Source: Hyphococcus sp. (GTDB lineage: Bacteria; Pseudomonadota; Alphaproteobacteria; Caulobacterales; Parvularculaceae). Taken from it: a DNA stretch of 64,000 nucleotides. Positions 17,363 through 27,322 of this stretch are shown here, in pieces. The notes under the pieces are model-generated. The model worked only from the letters and a program-made list of their open reading frames with translations. It did not search any database and was not told the origin of the DNA. The position numbers were made by a program, and so were the translations under genes. Location: NCBI GenBank assembly GCA_021776245.1, contig JAJFGF010000053.1, positions 36,755-100,754 of the forward strand, written 5' to 3'. The stretch's first letter is position 1. The number at the start of each line of letters is the position of its first letter.

Positions 17363-17836
17363 TTATTGCGTTAGCGATCGCAGCATCCAGGCCGTTTTTT
17401 CGTGTGTTTGAATGCGTATTGTAAAAAGATCCGCGCTCGCTGCATCGCCGGCTTCTTCGGCTGTCGACAGGCCTTCACGTGCGCGCCGCACAAGTGTCTC
17501 ATGTCCATCGAGCAAATTCTCGATCATCGTTGTCGCCGATGGCGGCGTTTCGTCCGCATTGTCGATCGCAGAAAGTTCTGAAAGCGCTTTGCCGCTGGAC
17601 GGTGCAAAAACGCCAAGCGCGCGAACCCGTTCGGCGATTTCATCGAGCGCTGTCCACATTTCGCGATATTGTTCTTCGAACATGATGTGCAGGGTGTGAA
17701 ATTGCGGTCCGGTCACATTCCAATGATAGGCGTGGGTTTTCATATAAAGCGCATAAGTGTCCGCGAGGGTTGCGTTCAGTGAAGCAGCCACAGAAGTCCG
17801 CACATTTTCGTCGAGCCCGATATTCAAACTATTCAT
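17363..17836 (-). CDS. dps: Dps-family ferritin-like DNA-protection protein
   Basis: Forms 12-subunit shells that oxidise and store iron and protect DNA under stress. The 157 residues show the inter-subunit ferroxidase set: KTHAYHWNVTGPQFHTLHIMFEEQY (His, His, then Asp/Glu in EMWTALDEIAERVRALG). The second helix pair follows (MIENLLDGHETLVRRAREGL) and RIQTHEKTAWMLRSL ends the protein. The start is ATG 17836, which has a strong AGGAGG site; the frame extends upstream without support. It lies downstream of the aminotransferase gene on the same strand, 115 bases apart, with AT-rich palindromes between them. Confidence 0.93.
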   Translation of the reverse strand: MNSLNIGLDENVRTSVAASLNATLADTYALYMKTHAYHWNVTGPQFHTLHIMFEEQYREMWTALDEIAERVRALGVFAPSSGKALSELSAIDNADETPPSATTMIENLLDGHETLVRRAREGLSTAEEAGDAASADLFTIRIQTHEKTAWMLRSLTQ

Positions 17837-17899
17837 GTCATTCCTCCTCATTGAGACAAATCAGTTGTTGCACGGGATATAGGATGTGAGCCTAGTTCA

Positions 17900-17940
17900 A
17901 TCAAATTGATAATACAGAACATTTAATTCGATTTAATCGA
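17900..17940. promoter_or_regulatory. AT-rich palindromes upstream of dps
   Basis: Two short inverted repeats precede dps: ATCAAATTGAT (17900-17910) and TCGATTTAATCGA (17928-17940). They sit where a stress or iron regulator could bind a dps promoter. No known box (OxyR, Fur, Irr) was matched. The TTAA pair here is six bases apart, so it is not a CtrA site. Confidence 0.3.
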
Positions 17941-17951
17941 TACAGATGGCA

Positions 17952-19501
<1,550 letters not shown>

Positions 19502-20584
19502 ATGATTGCGGAATTGCAGACGGCAATTTCGAATGTTCCTAGTCGAAAGGCCCGATTAAAAGGGCTCACGCAAGTCGAAGCCGTCAAAATCAAAGTCGAG
19601 CGGGCTGCGCTTTTGTTTCGAGGCGCTCCAATTGCTATTGGATTGAGCGCAGTGAACGCCGCTATCACTGCGGCGGTCGCCTGGTCCGATATTGATCGCA
19701 CCATATTGTTGAGTTGGACAGCTGCGGTTTTGATTTTCGCCAGTCTTCGCGCAGCCGTTTGGCTGCGGTTCAGGGTGGGCGGCACCTCGGGCCGTAATCT
19801 GTCGCGTTTTGCGCGCTTCCATGTGTTTGCCATGGCGGTGAACGGCGCATTATGGGGCGCCCTTGGACCGATCTTTGCCATACACGGGATGATCGATCAT
19901 GCGTTCCTGCCATTCGTTGTTGCAGGGACGGCGGCGGGCGCCATTGTTTCAGCGGGCGCCTCCTGGCGCGCTGCGCTGGCTTTCACGGTGCCGGCGCTAT
20001 TGCCGCTGGCAGTGGTTTATGCGCTGGCGGCGGGTTCCGACGGTTTGGCGATCGCCGGTGTTGTAACGCTTTATGCAATGGCAATGGCGTTTCTCGCCAT
20101 GACGACGCAGCGGATGATTGACCGTTCCATTCTTCTTCACACGAAGAATGAAAAGCTTTTTTCGGCGCTCCGAAAAAAGGTCGATGAGGCGCATGTCGCC
20201 GAACAGCGCTATCGGGCGCTTGTTGAATCGTCGCAGGATGTGACAATTATCTTTTCGCCTGACGGGCGCATCACCTATGCCAGCCCGTCTGTTGAAAAAG
20301 CGTTGGGAGCGCCATCTCAATTAATGATCGGCATGACCACAAAGCATATTGTCCACCCGGATGATTTTCCGCTTTTCCGCGCTGTTGGCGAGAAATCACT
20401 GTCAAAACTGGGAGAAGTGGTGTCCTTGCCCCATGTCTGCATGCGCGGCGCCGACAATGGCGCATTTGTCGCGCTAAGCGGGCGGCTCACCAACATGCTT
20501 TATGTTCCGGGCGTAGAGGGCTTTGTCTTTAATGGCGGGCTCCTTGCGGAACAAGACGCCCGGCATATTCACGCCGCAGAATAA
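19502..20584 (+). CDS. Membrane protein with C-terminal PAS domain, no output domain
   Basis: The 360-residue protein has about six transmembrane helices (residues 45-215; e.g. PIAIGLSAVNAAITAAVAW, AVLIFASLRAAVWL, ALLPLAVVYALA). A short coiled stretch follows (NEKLFSALRKKVDEAHVAEQ), then one PAS domain: YRALVESSQDVTIIFSPDGR, ITYASPSVEKALGAP and HIVHPDDFPLFRAV. The architecture is that of the sensory half of histidine kinases or cyclases, but the protein stops after PAS with no kinase, GGDEF or HTH. It may pass a signal through a partner protein. ATG 19502 has a GGAGAG site; the in-frame TTG/ATG upstream at 19454 does not. Confidence 0.8.
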   Translation: MIAELQTAISNVPSRKARLKGLTQVEAVKIKVERAALLFRGAPIAIGLSAVNAAITAAVAWSDIDRTILLSWTAAVLIFASLRAAVWLRFRVGGTSGRNLSRFARFHVFAMAVNGALWGALGPIFAIHGMIDHAFLPFVVAGTAAGAIVSAGASWRAALAFTVPALLPLAVVYALAAGSDGLAIAGVVTLYAMAMAFLAMTTQRMIDRSILLHTKNEKLFSALRKKVDEAHVAEQRYRALVESSQDVTIIFSPDGRITYASPSVEKALGAPSQLMIGMTTKHIVHPDDFPLFRAVGEKSLSKLGEVVSLPHVCMRGADNGAFVALSGRLTNMLYVPGVEGFVFNGGLLAEQDARHIHAAE

Positions 20585-20674
20585 TACGCCTTTTTACGTG
20601 TGCCTGCGCGCCGCTATTTCCCGCGGTGATCTATTGATTTAAGCCGGAGAGAGCGAAAGACGCGAGGCGCGCCA

Positions 20675-21799
20675 ATGGGCATTCTGTCAGGCATCAGGAT
20701 CGTAGAATTTGAAGGGCTGGGCCCTGGTCCCTTTTGCGGGATGTTGCTTGCTGACCTCGGCGCCGATGTTATTTTGATTGAACGGCGAGGCGGAATGGCT
20801 GTAGGTCCCGGCGCTGTTTTTAAACGCGGCAAGCGCTCCATTGCGCTTGATCTCAAAAACGACGCAGGCCGCAAGGTCGCGCTCGATATTCTCGCCAATG
20901 CAGATGCGTTGATTGAAGGAATGCGCCCTGGCGTCATGGAACGTCTGGGGCTGGGGCCGGACGTTGTGCGCGCAAGAAATGCAAAACTCGTCTATGGACG
21001 GTTGACCGGCTGGGGGCAAACTGGACCGTTATCGAAAGTTGCCGGGCATGATTTGAATTACATCTCGCTTTCCGGCGCCGCATGGTATGCGGGCGCAACA
21101 GGCGATGCGCCTGCGCCGCCGCCGACGCTTGTCGGCGATGTCGGCGGCGGATCGCTTTATTTGGCGATAGGGCTTCTCGCCGGCATTTTGCGGGCGCGCG
21201 AAACCGGCGAAGGAACAGTTGTTGATGCTGCGATTGTCGACGGGTCCGCGCATATGATGAACCTCTTATATTCGTTGCGCGCGGCGGGCGGGCTTCCTGA
21301 TGAGCGTGGACAAAGCATGCTCGACGGCGCGCATTTTTATAGCGCCTATGAATGCGCCGATGACAAATGGATCAGTATTGGCCCGCTTGAACCAAAATTT
21401 TATGCCGAACTTCTGGCTCGGCTTGGCCTTCAGGACGATGAGGCATTGCGCGATCAGTTTAACCGGGACCAGTGGGCTGCGCTGCGCGAGCGATTTGGCG
21501 CTCTATTCAGATCGCAACCGCGCCGGCACTGGGTTGATTTGTTGCATGGGACAGATGTCTGTTTCGCGCCGGTGCTATCGCCCACAGAAGCTGCGCAAAA
21601 CGACCACATGAAGTCGAGAAACATTCTGCGCGATATAGATGGCGTGTTGCAGGCTGCTGCGGCGCCGCGTTTCGACGGTAAAATTCCCGCCGATCCGCGC
21701 CCGGCACCCAATCCGGGCCAGCATACGGAAGAAATTCTGTCGGAGATTGGTGTTGATGATCGCGACATTGCCAAATGGCGCGAAGACGGCGCCATATAG
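20675..21799 (+). CDS. CoA transferase, family III (CaiB/alpha-methylacyl-CoA racemase type)
   Basis: Family III enzymes move CoA between acids or racemise 2-methylacyl-CoA. The 374 residues begin GILSGIRIVEFEGLGPGPFC, followed by LADLGADVILIERRGG, KRGKRSIALDLKNDAGR, DALIEGMRPGVMERLGLGPD, the catalytic Asp in GHDLNYISLSGA and the end region PRFDGKIPADPRPAPNPGQH. The match to the racemase branch (RLTGWGQTGPLSKVAGHDLN) is strong, so alpha-methylacyl-CoA racemase is the likeliest activity. A RimB-like protease gene follows after six bases, suggesting one transcript, though no functional link is apparent. Confidence 0.88.
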   Translation: MGILSGIRIVEFEGLGPGPFCGMLLADLGADVILIERRGGMAVGPGAVFKRGKRSIALDLKNDAGRKVALDILANADALIEGMRPGVMERLGLGPDVVRARNAKLVYGRLTGWGQTGPLSKVAGHDLNYISLSGAAWYAGATGDAPAPPPTLVGDVGGGSLYLAIGLLAGILRARETGEGTVVDAAIVDGSAHMMNLLYSLRAAGGLPDERGQSMLDGAHFYSAYECADDKWISIGPLEPKFYAELLARLGLQDDEALRDQFNRDQWAALRERFGALFRSQPRRHWVDLLHGTDVCFAPVLSPTEAAQNDHMKSRNILRDIDGVLQAAAAPRFDGKIPADPRPAPNPGQHTEEILSEIGVDDRDIAKWREDGAI

Positions 21800-21805
21800 C
21801 GCAGC

Positions 21806-22255
21806 ATGACTGAACTGGCGTACAACAAAACTCAACGTCAACTGATCGGGTGGAGAGAATGTGCTGCGCTGCCTGATCTTGGCATTGATTTTATTGATTC
21901 GAAAATCGACACCGGCGCAAAATTATCTGCCATCCACGCCTTTGGCGTCACGGAAGTTAACATCGACGGGGAGCGTCATGTTGAGTTTTTTCTTCATCCT
22001 GTTCAACAGCGAAAAACGGTAGGAATAAAGTGCTGTGAGCCGGTGCGTGACAGGCGCCTCATCAGAAGTTCCAACGGAAGAGAAGAGGAACGGTTTGTTA
22101 TCAGAACCCACATTGAGTTGGGCGATCACCTGTGGGCTATTGATCTGACACTGACCAATCGCGACGCAATGGATTTTCAATTGCTTATTGGCCGCAACGC
22201 GTTGGGGCGCAAATTCCATGTTAATCCGGCGGCGTCCTATTTGTTGAACCGGTAG
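21806..22255 (+). CDS. RimB-like retropepsin-fold protease (DUF785, 'ATP-dependent zinc protease')
   Basis: Small aspartic-protease-like domain, usually next to the ATP-grasp ligase RimK and involved in glutamate-tail removal or in tuning RimK. The 149 residues show the signature FIDSKIDTGAKLSAIHAF (D-T-G-A active site), VRDRRLIRSSNGREEERFVI and MDFQLLIGRNALGRKFHVNP. No rimK is nearby, so this is a stand-alone copy. The gene follows the CoA transferase after six bases and its end overlaps the convergent nucleotidyltransferase-like gene by 19 bases. Confidence 0.8.
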   Translation: MTELAYNKTQRQLIGWRECAALPDLGIDFIDSKIDTGAKLSAIHAFGVTEVNIDGERHVEFFLHPVQQRKTVGIKCCEPVRDRRLIRSSNGREEERFVIRTHIELGDHLWAIDLTLTNRDAMDFQLLIGRNALGRKFHVNPAASYLLNR

Positions 22256-22716
22256 AGATTACCCGGAGCTAATCGCTCCAGCGCGATAATTCGGGGCGCG
22301 TCTTTGGGCCGGCCTATCAATTTAAGGATCGCTATCTGTTCGTCGATATCCGGCGCAAACATATCGCCAAATTGAACACGCGTTTGCGGCGTGATTGGTT
22401 TCCATTTGCCTTGAAGCGTCTGTAATTTAAATCCGGACATCACTTCAATCGGCAAAGGCGCGTCAAATCGATAAAAAGCTTCCGACCGAAATTGTTTGCT
22501 CGGCGCCGCCTGGAGGATTGGCCGGTCGCGCCAATGCTCTGTTATGACGCGAATGTCGGCTTTGCTAAGCAGGAGATCGACATCGTTAATATGACCGACA
22601 TCGGCGCCGGCGACCTTTGCCGCAGCACTGCCGATCAACTGCCAGTCGTCTTGAAAATGAGGCGCCGCCTCAGCGATCAGTGCGAGTGATTGATAAAAGG
22701 CGTGATCATTATTCAC
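22237..22716 (-). CDS. Nucleotidyltransferase-fold protein, function unknown
   Basis: The 159-residue product has the nucleotidyltransferase core pattern: LIGSAAAKVAG followed by INDVDLLLSKADI, i.e. a GS loop and an Asp-x-Asp pair. After it come PIEVMSGFKLQTLQGKW and a helical end. It resembles the hypothetical NTase proteins of alphaproteobacteria rather than an antitoxin of the MNT type; no HEPN partner is adjacent. It may act on a small metabolite or nucleic acid end, but no substrate can be named. The DUF427 gene lies directly upstream on the same strand, two bases away, so they probably share a transcript. Confidence 0.65.
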   Translation of the reverse strand: MNNDHAFYQSLALIAEAAPHFQDDWQLIGSAAAKVAGADVGHINDVDLLLSKADIRVITEHWRDRPILQAAPSKQFRSEAFYRFDAPLPIEVMSGFKLQTLQGKWKPITPQTRVQFGDMFAPDIDEQIAILKLIGRPKDAPRIIALERLAPGNLYRFNK

Positions 22717-22718
22717 AC

Positions 22719-23003
22719 TTACTGCTCAACCGCAACGCCGTTCCAGAATGCAATGTGATCTTTGATGTGCGCGGCCTTTTCGAACGTTTCCGGATAATAC
22801 CATGCCGCATCCACATTTTCTTTGCCGTCGACTGTGAGCGTAAAATAGCTGGCGTCGCCTTTCCAAGGGCAATGGGTGGACGTGTTTGAAGGTTTCAGAT
22901 ATTCGCGCTTCACAGCATCCGGTGGGAAATAGACATTGCCTTCGACGATTTCGAATTGATCGCTTTCGGCGACCACCTGATTATTCCAAATTGCTTTGGC
23001 CAT
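22719..23003 (-). CDS. DUF427 domain protein
   Basis: The 94-residue protein is a single DUF427 domain: AKAIWNNQVVAESDQFEIVE, VYFPPDAVKREYL, STHCPWKGDASYFTLTVDG and AAWYYPETFEKAAHIKDHIA. The CPWKG motif and the Trp/Tyr pattern are typical. The family's biochemical role is unknown. ATGs at 23006 and 23003 are adjacent; GGAGCC precedes both. It is followed two bases later by the nucleotidyltransferase-like gene. Confidence 0.88.
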   Translation of the reverse strand: MAKAIWNNQVVAESDQFEIVEGNVYFPPDAVKREYLKPSNTSTHCPWKGDASYFTLTVDGKENVDAAWYYPETFEKAAHIKDHIAFWNGVAVEQ

Positions 23004-23082
23004 CATCGGCTCCAATAATGTAATTGCTCGACATCAGATGGGGACGCAATGATCAGTCATCAACCGGGCGGACATCGTCGCC

Positions 23083-24027
23083 TCAATCAAAAAGGCTTGA
23101 GACTGATTCCTCGTTTGCGATACGCCGGATGGCTTCGGCGAGAAGTGTGGCAATCGAAATGACTTCAATTTTCGGGCAGGCCGCGACATCTTCCGGCGCT
23201 TCGATCGAATCCGTGACGATAAGCCGGGTCAGGGCGTCGGCTTTCATCACGCGAGCGGCGGCGTTGTCCGACAAGACGCCGTGGGTGACGCAGGCAGAGA
23301 CGCTTTTCGCGCCTTTGTCCATCAATGCCTGCGCGGCGTTGCACAGCGTGCCGCCGGAATCGACGATGTCATCAAAGATAAGGCAATGTTGTCCGGAGAC
23401 ATCGCCAATAATGTTCATCACTTCGGAGACGCCTGCTTTTTCCCGGCGTTTGTCAACGATCGCCAGGGGTCTGCCGTTCAGGCGCTTGGCGAGGGCGCGG
23501 GCGCGGACAACGCCGCCGACGTCAGGCGACACGAGTGTAATGTCGGACAGGTCATTTTTGTGAATTTCGCGAATGCGCTTTTCAAATTCCTTGACCGCAT
23601 AAAGATTGTCGGTGGGGATATCGAAAAACCCCTGGATCTGGCCCGCATGTAGATCGACGGTGAGCACGCGGTCAGCGCCGGCGGTGGTGATAAGATTCGC
23701 AACGAGCTTTGCCGAAATCGGCGTGCGCGGGCCGGCTTTGCGGTCCTGCCGCGCATAGCCGAAATAGGGAATCACCGCGGTAATTCGCGTCGCCGATGCG
23801 CGCGTCAGCGCATCGATGGTGATCAACAGCTCCATTAAATTATTGTTGGCGGGATTTGACGTGGACTGCAGGACGAAGACGTCTTCGCCGCGCACATTTT
23901 CCTGGATTTCGACGAATACCTCGCCGTCCTTGAAGGTCCTGATATCCGCCAGGGCCAGAGGCTGCGTAAGTTTGCTAGAGATGGCCTCGCTCAACCGGCG
24001 GTTTGAGTTTCCGGCGATGAGTTTCAT
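23083..24027 (-). CDS. prs: Ribose-phosphate pyrophosphokinase
   Basis: Makes PRPP from ribose 5-phosphate and ATP for purine, pyrimidine, NAD, histidine and tryptophan synthesis. The 314 residues are full length. Motifs in order: [40 protein letters not shown], the metal site [39 protein letters not shown] and the PRPP loop [19 protein letters not shown]. The start ATG 24027 begins MKLIAGNSN, as in homologues. A terminator-like hairpin separates it from the upstream pgeF operon. Confidence 0.96.
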   Translation of the reverse strand: MKLIAGNSNRRLSEAISSKLTQPLALADIRTFKDGEVFVEIQENVRGEDVFVLQSTSNPANNNLMELLITIDALTRASATRITAVIPYFGYARQDRKAGPRTPISAKLVANLITTAGADRVLTVDLHAGQIQGFFDIPTDNLYAVKEFEKRIREIHKNDLSDITLVSPDVGGVVRARALAKRLNGRPLAIVDKRREKAGVSEVMNIIGDVSGQHCLIFDDIVDSGGTLCNAAQALMDKGAKSVSACVTHGVLSDNAAARVMKADALTRLIVTDSIEAPEDVAACPKIEVISIATLLAEAIRRIANEESVSSLFD

Positions 24028-24089
24028 AACTCCAGTCCCCTTGCGTTACCCCGAATTCGTCGCGGGTTTCATGACGGTTTATTGACAGA

Positions 24090-24110
24090 CACGCAACCCG
24101 GTTTTGCGTG
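24090..24110 (-). terminator. Terminator-like hairpin after lgt-midA-pgeF
   Basis: CACGCAA (24090-24096) and TTGCGTG (24104-24110) form a perfect seven-base stem directly after the pgeF stop, read on the minus strand. The following bases are only moderately T-rich, so termination may be partial. Confidence 0.45.
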
Positions 24111-24115
24111 AAATT

Positions 24116-24889
24116 TTAATTGAGCGCGATCGCCGAAAGGTTTCGGCCATAATCGTTTAAGCCATCTCGTTTCGCAGCGCGAAAGCTGAAATAGCGATCC
24201 GGCGCTGCGAGGGTGCAATGCTTTAGATCGTTAAATTGCGTGACCCCGGCCAGTTGAAGCCGCCAGGCGCCGAAGCCAGCAAGGTCCAACTGGCGTTTCT
24301 CATCAGATTTGCCGGGCGAAAAGAAGCGCACTGATTCGCGGTATTTTGCTGTAAAGGCGGTCACTAGATCGAGCCCGACTTCAAAATTTGGTTGCCGCAG
24401 GCAGGGGCCGAGCGCAGCTTTGATATTAGCGCGCTGTGCGCCCAAGCCTTCCATCGCAGCAACAGTATTTTCCACAACACCGGCAAGCGCGCCGCGCCAG
24501 CCCGCATGGGCGGCGCCAATGACTTTCGCTTCAGGCTCAAGCAGCAGGAATGGCATGCAATCGGCAGCAAGCACGCCGATTGCAATGCCGGGAGTCCGCG
24601 TCACAAGCCCATCGGCTCTTGCCGGCGCGGCGGGCCACGGTGCGTCAACGATGGCGATATTGGGAGAATGGATTTGATGGGGCGTCAGGAGGCGGTCATC
24701 GCCGACGCTGAAAACTTGCGCACAGCGCCGGCGGTTTTCCGCAACATCTTCGGCGGCGTCGCCGGATCCAAAGCCAGTATTGAGGGACGCAAACGGTCCT
24801 TGCGAAATGCCGCCGACGCGGCTGAAAAACCCGTGCGAGACGCCATCCGCCTCAAGCAATCGCGATGTTAAAAAGGGCGGCGCCGTCAT
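24116..24889 (-). CDS. pgeF: Peptidoglycan editing factor PgeF (multicopper polyphenol oxidoreductase fold)
   Basis: Purine nucleoside phosphorylase-like fold, formerly 'laccase domain'; PgeF removes wrongly incorporated L-Ser from muropeptide precursors. The 257 residues show SHGFFSRVGGISQGPFASLN, the metal-site His in LTPHQIHSPN, GVLAADCMPFLLLEP and AAHAGWRGALAGVVENTV, plus the conserved Cys in LGPCLRQPNFEVG. The start overlaps the midA stop by four bases (ATGA at 24889-24886), indicating translational coupling. It is the third gene of lgt-midA-pgeF. Confidence 0.9.
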   Translation of the reverse strand: MTAPPFLTSRLLEADGVSHGFFSRVGGISQGPFASLNTGFGSGDAAEDVAENRRRCAQVFSVGDDRLLTPHQIHSPNIAIVDAPWPAAPARADGLVTRTPGIAIGVLAADCMPFLLLEPEAKVIGAAHAGWRGALAGVVENTVAAMEGLGAQRANIKAALGPCLRQPNFEVGLDLVTAFTAKYRESVRFFSPGKSDEKRQLDLAGFGAWRLQLAGVTQFNDLKHCTLAAPDRYFSFRAAKRDGLNDYGRNLSAIALN

Positions 24890-26004
24890 GCGCCTTCAAA
24901 TCCTGCTGGGACCGGCAGCGACGGCGAAGAAATACAAAGAGCCTTAAATATTTCGCCCATCTGATTGGGCGCAGCAATCCGCGCCGCGCCGGCGCGAATC
25001 TCATTGGCTTGAGCGGCGTCTTTGCCTTTGCACAGCATTTCGACCCGCAGCGTCAGGCCAAGTCCTTCGAGGAAACGGCCTTGCGTTACGGGACCATGCG
25101 CAACGGCGCCGCTGTCGATAATGGTGCATGAAAGCGCGTCGAAGTCCACATGGGCTGTGACATCGGCGCGCCCGGGCGAGGCGAGCGGCGCCCAATATTT
25201 GTGGTTGCGCACGGCCTGCAGCGTATCGCCCAAGCCGGACGCCATATGACCATAGTCAATGATCAGCGCATGGCCGCCATGTTGGGTCAGCAAGGCGCAA
25301 ATCTCTGCGGTGAATTCCTGCGCCCGCGAGGATATCTCGTAAATGTCGCCGATTTTGGTTTCTGAAATGTCGGGCAGAATTATTTCCGGCGGCGGCGGCG
25401 TGCGCCCCAACACGAAAGCCAGCTTTTTGCCGTCGGGATCGAGACCGACGAGGCGCTCTCGCCAGCCGTTTTTGACGCGTTCAAATTGGCGAATCGGCAG
25501 GCAGTCGAAAAACTCGTTGGCGACGATCAGTGAAGGCGCAGGCGGGATGTCGGCAAACTCATCCGCCCAGAAGGGTTTAACCTCACTCGTGCGCAAGCGT
25601 TTTTGCTGTTCATGGCGTAACCGCCCAGACGTTTCCAGGAGCCAGACCATGGCGGATTTCGTAAATTCGGGACGCAGCCGTGCGGCGCGCAAGATATCCG
25701 CCATCAAAACGCCGCGTCCGGGACCAAGTTCGACGAGGTTAAAACTTTTCGGTGAACCCATGGCGCGCCACGCATCGACCAGCCACAATCCGATGAGTTC
25801 GCCAAACACCTGGGATATTTCGGGCGCAGTTGTGAAGTCGCCTTCCGCTCCAATTGGCGCCTGGCGCATATAATAGCCGTCATGCGGATGGCCGAGGGCG
25901 TCGGCCATATAATCTGCGACCGACATCGGACCTTTGAGTTTGATGAGGTCAATCAGACGTTGTTCGAGCGGCGTGGTTTCGAGCGGCTCCGGCGTTGTTG
26001 TCAT
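24886..26004 (-). CDS. MidA/NDUFAF7-family SAM-dependent methyltransferase
   Basis: Class I methyltransferase; the mitochondrial homologue methylates an arginine of a complex I subunit during assembly. The 372 residues carry MSVADYMADALGHPHDGYYM, GDFTTAPEISQVFGELIGLW, the SAM-binding LVELGPGRGVLMADILRA, VANEFFDCLPIRQF and IIDYGHMASGLGDTLQAV. The start ATG 26004 shares its A with the lgt stop (TGATG), and the 3' end overlaps pgeF, so all three genes are coupled. The lgt-midA-pgeF order is common in alphaproteobacteria. Substrate in this organism is inferred by homology only. Confidence 0.88.
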   Translation of the reverse strand: MTTTPEPLETTPLEQRLIDLIKLKGPMSVADYMADALGHPHDGYYMRQAPIGAEGDFTTAPEISQVFGELIGLWLVDAWRAMGSPKSFNLVELGPGRGVLMADILRAARLRPEFTKSAMVWLLETSGRLRHEQQKRLRTSEVKPFWADEFADIPPAPSLIVANEFFDCLPIRQFERVKNGWRERLVGLDPDGKKLAFVLGRTPPPPEIILPDISETKIGDIYEISSRAQEFTAEICALLTQHGGHALIIDYGHMASGLGDTLQAVRNHKYWAPLASPGRADVTAHVDFDALSCTIIDSGAVAHGPVTQGRFLEGLGLTLRVEMLCKGKDAAQANEIRAGAARIAAPNQMGEIFKALCISSPSLPVPAGFEGA

Positions 26005-26855
26005 CAACCGGCGGCCTTTTCAGATTTCGTCCGGGTGCGCCATATCATCCAAAGGCCCAATGCCAGCATAGGCAGGGATAACATCATTCCCATAGTCAGC
26101 CCGAGGGGAAAATCCGGCAGATGTGCGTCAGGTTCGCGGAAATTCTCGACCAAAATGCGTGACGCTGCATATCCCGCGAGGAACAGCCCGATGGTGGCGC
26201 CCGGACGTTTCAGGAGGCCAAAATAATGGGTTGCGACGCGGATGACGATAAAAAGCAAAATCCCTTCCAAGGCTGCTTCGTATAGCTGGCTTGGATGGCG
26301 GGTGAGGCCAAGCGAATCCGTCGGAAAAACCATCGCCCAGGGTCCATCCCAGGGGCGGCCGTAAAGTTCCGCATTGATGAAATTGGCGATGCGCCCGAAA
26401 AATAATCCGATTGGCGCAGCACAAGCGAAAAGATCGCCCAGGGACAGCGCGTTGAGCTTGTATTTTCGCGCAAAGAAAAATCCGGCAAGCGTCACGCCAA
26501 GCAAGCCCCCGTGAAAAGACATGCCGCCTTGCCACAACATTAATGCGGGCGGGAAAGGCAGAAACCCGAACAGCGGTTCCCACGGCCTGATCAGCATCGT
26601 CGGTTCATAAAACAGAACATAACCCAGCCGACCGCCGGCCATGACGCCAATGGCGACCCAGAAGATGACGTCATCGAGCAGGACGCGGGTGATCGGTGCG
26701 CTCTTTTTCGGCCACAACCCGGTATTTTTCAGCAATCTTGTTAGATACCACCAGCCGGCGGCGAGTCCGCCGATATAGGCCAGCGAATACCAACGGATTG
26801 GCAAGGGACCGAGCTGTAACGCTATGGGATCGATATTCGGATAGGGAAGGCTCAT
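26004..26855 (-). CDS. lgt: Prolipoprotein diacylglyceryl transferase
   Basis: Inner-membrane enzyme that attaches diacylglycerol to the lipobox Cys of prolipoproteins, the first step of lipoprotein maturation. The 283 residues have about seven transmembrane helices. Motifs are the start PNIDPIALQLGPLPIRWYSL, GGRLGYVLFY, GGMSFHGGLLGV with the essential His, and the signature GRIANFINAELYGRP. SLGLTRHPSQLYEAALEGI follows. The N-terminus is at ATG 26855. Client lipoproteins in this window include the cytochrome c at 14145-14630. Diverges from ubiK. Confidence 0.95.
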   Translation of the reverse strand: MSLPYPNIDPIALQLGPLPIRWYSLAYIGGLAAGWWYLTRLLKNTGLWPKKSAPITRVLLDDVIFWVAIGVMAGGRLGYVLFYEPTMLIRPWEPLFGFLPFPPALMLWQGGMSFHGGLLGVTLAGFFFARKYKLNALSLGDLFACAAPIGLFFGRIANFINAELYGRPWDGPWAMVFPTDSLGLTRHPSQLYEAALEGILLFIVIRVATHYFGLLKRPGATIGLFLAGYAASRILVENFREPDAHLPDFPLGLTMGMMLSLPMLALGLWMIWRTRTKSEKAAG

Positions 26856-26964
26856 AATGTTCCGGTTGGGATTACTTCTCCAGGTTGCGTCTGTTTAGCG
26901 CGCTTCGGCGCCCCTGTCGCCCCGCGAGGTTTGTGCCTATATAGGCGCCTGAAAGGAAATTCCC

Positions 26965-27219
26965 ATGCAGACCCAAAGCGCGTTGTTTGACGAAATCGCC
27001 AAGATGATGACCGAGGCCGCCGGCGCCGCGGATGGTGTTCGCCGGGAAGCAGAGACAGTTGTTCGCAGTCAGCTACAGCGGCTCATCGCGGACATGGATT
27101 TTGTCGCCCGCGAGGAATTTGAAGCGGTGCGCGATATGGCGCGGATTGCCCGCGAGGAAAATGAAGCGCTGAAAGAGCGAATCGTTGCACTTGAGAAACA
27201 AGCCAACGGCGTCTCCTGA
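26965..27219 (+). CDS. ubiK: Ubiquinone biosynthesis accessory factor UbiK (BMFP domain)
   Basis: Small coiled-coil protein that assists aerobic ubiquinone synthesis with UbiJ in gammaproteobacteria; membrane-fusogenic in vitro. The 84 residues show the BMFP pattern: an N-terminal amphipathic helix (LFDEIAKMMTEAAGAADGVR), the conserved QLQRLIADMDFVAREEFEAV and a C-terminal coiled coil ending in ALEKQANGV. It starts the ubiK-ybjN-(SnoaL-like)-proC group, an arrangement common in alphaproteobacteria. ATG 26965 follows GAAAGGAAA. Confidence 0.88.
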   Translation: MQTQSALFDEIAKMMTEAAGAADGVRREAETVVRSQLQRLIADMDFVAREEFEAVRDMARIAREENEALKERIVALEKQANGVS

Positions 27220-27322
27220 GGAAAACCAGCCAAATCGAATCGTTTCTTGACGCCCCGAATCGGCCCGACATGCGGGTTGCAGCGGCTGCGGACAGTCGCG
27301 CGCGCCGGGAAAAGGAACGCCG

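Noticed and set aside
17920..17936. TTAA-N6-TTAA near dps as a CtrA site
   Set aside because: Spacing is six, not seven, and the second half lacks the C.
22237..22716. MNT/HEPN-type toxin-antitoxin nucleotidyltransferase
   Set aside because: The NTase lacks a HEPN partner; the coupled gene is a DUF427 protein and the sequence is longer than MNT antitoxins.
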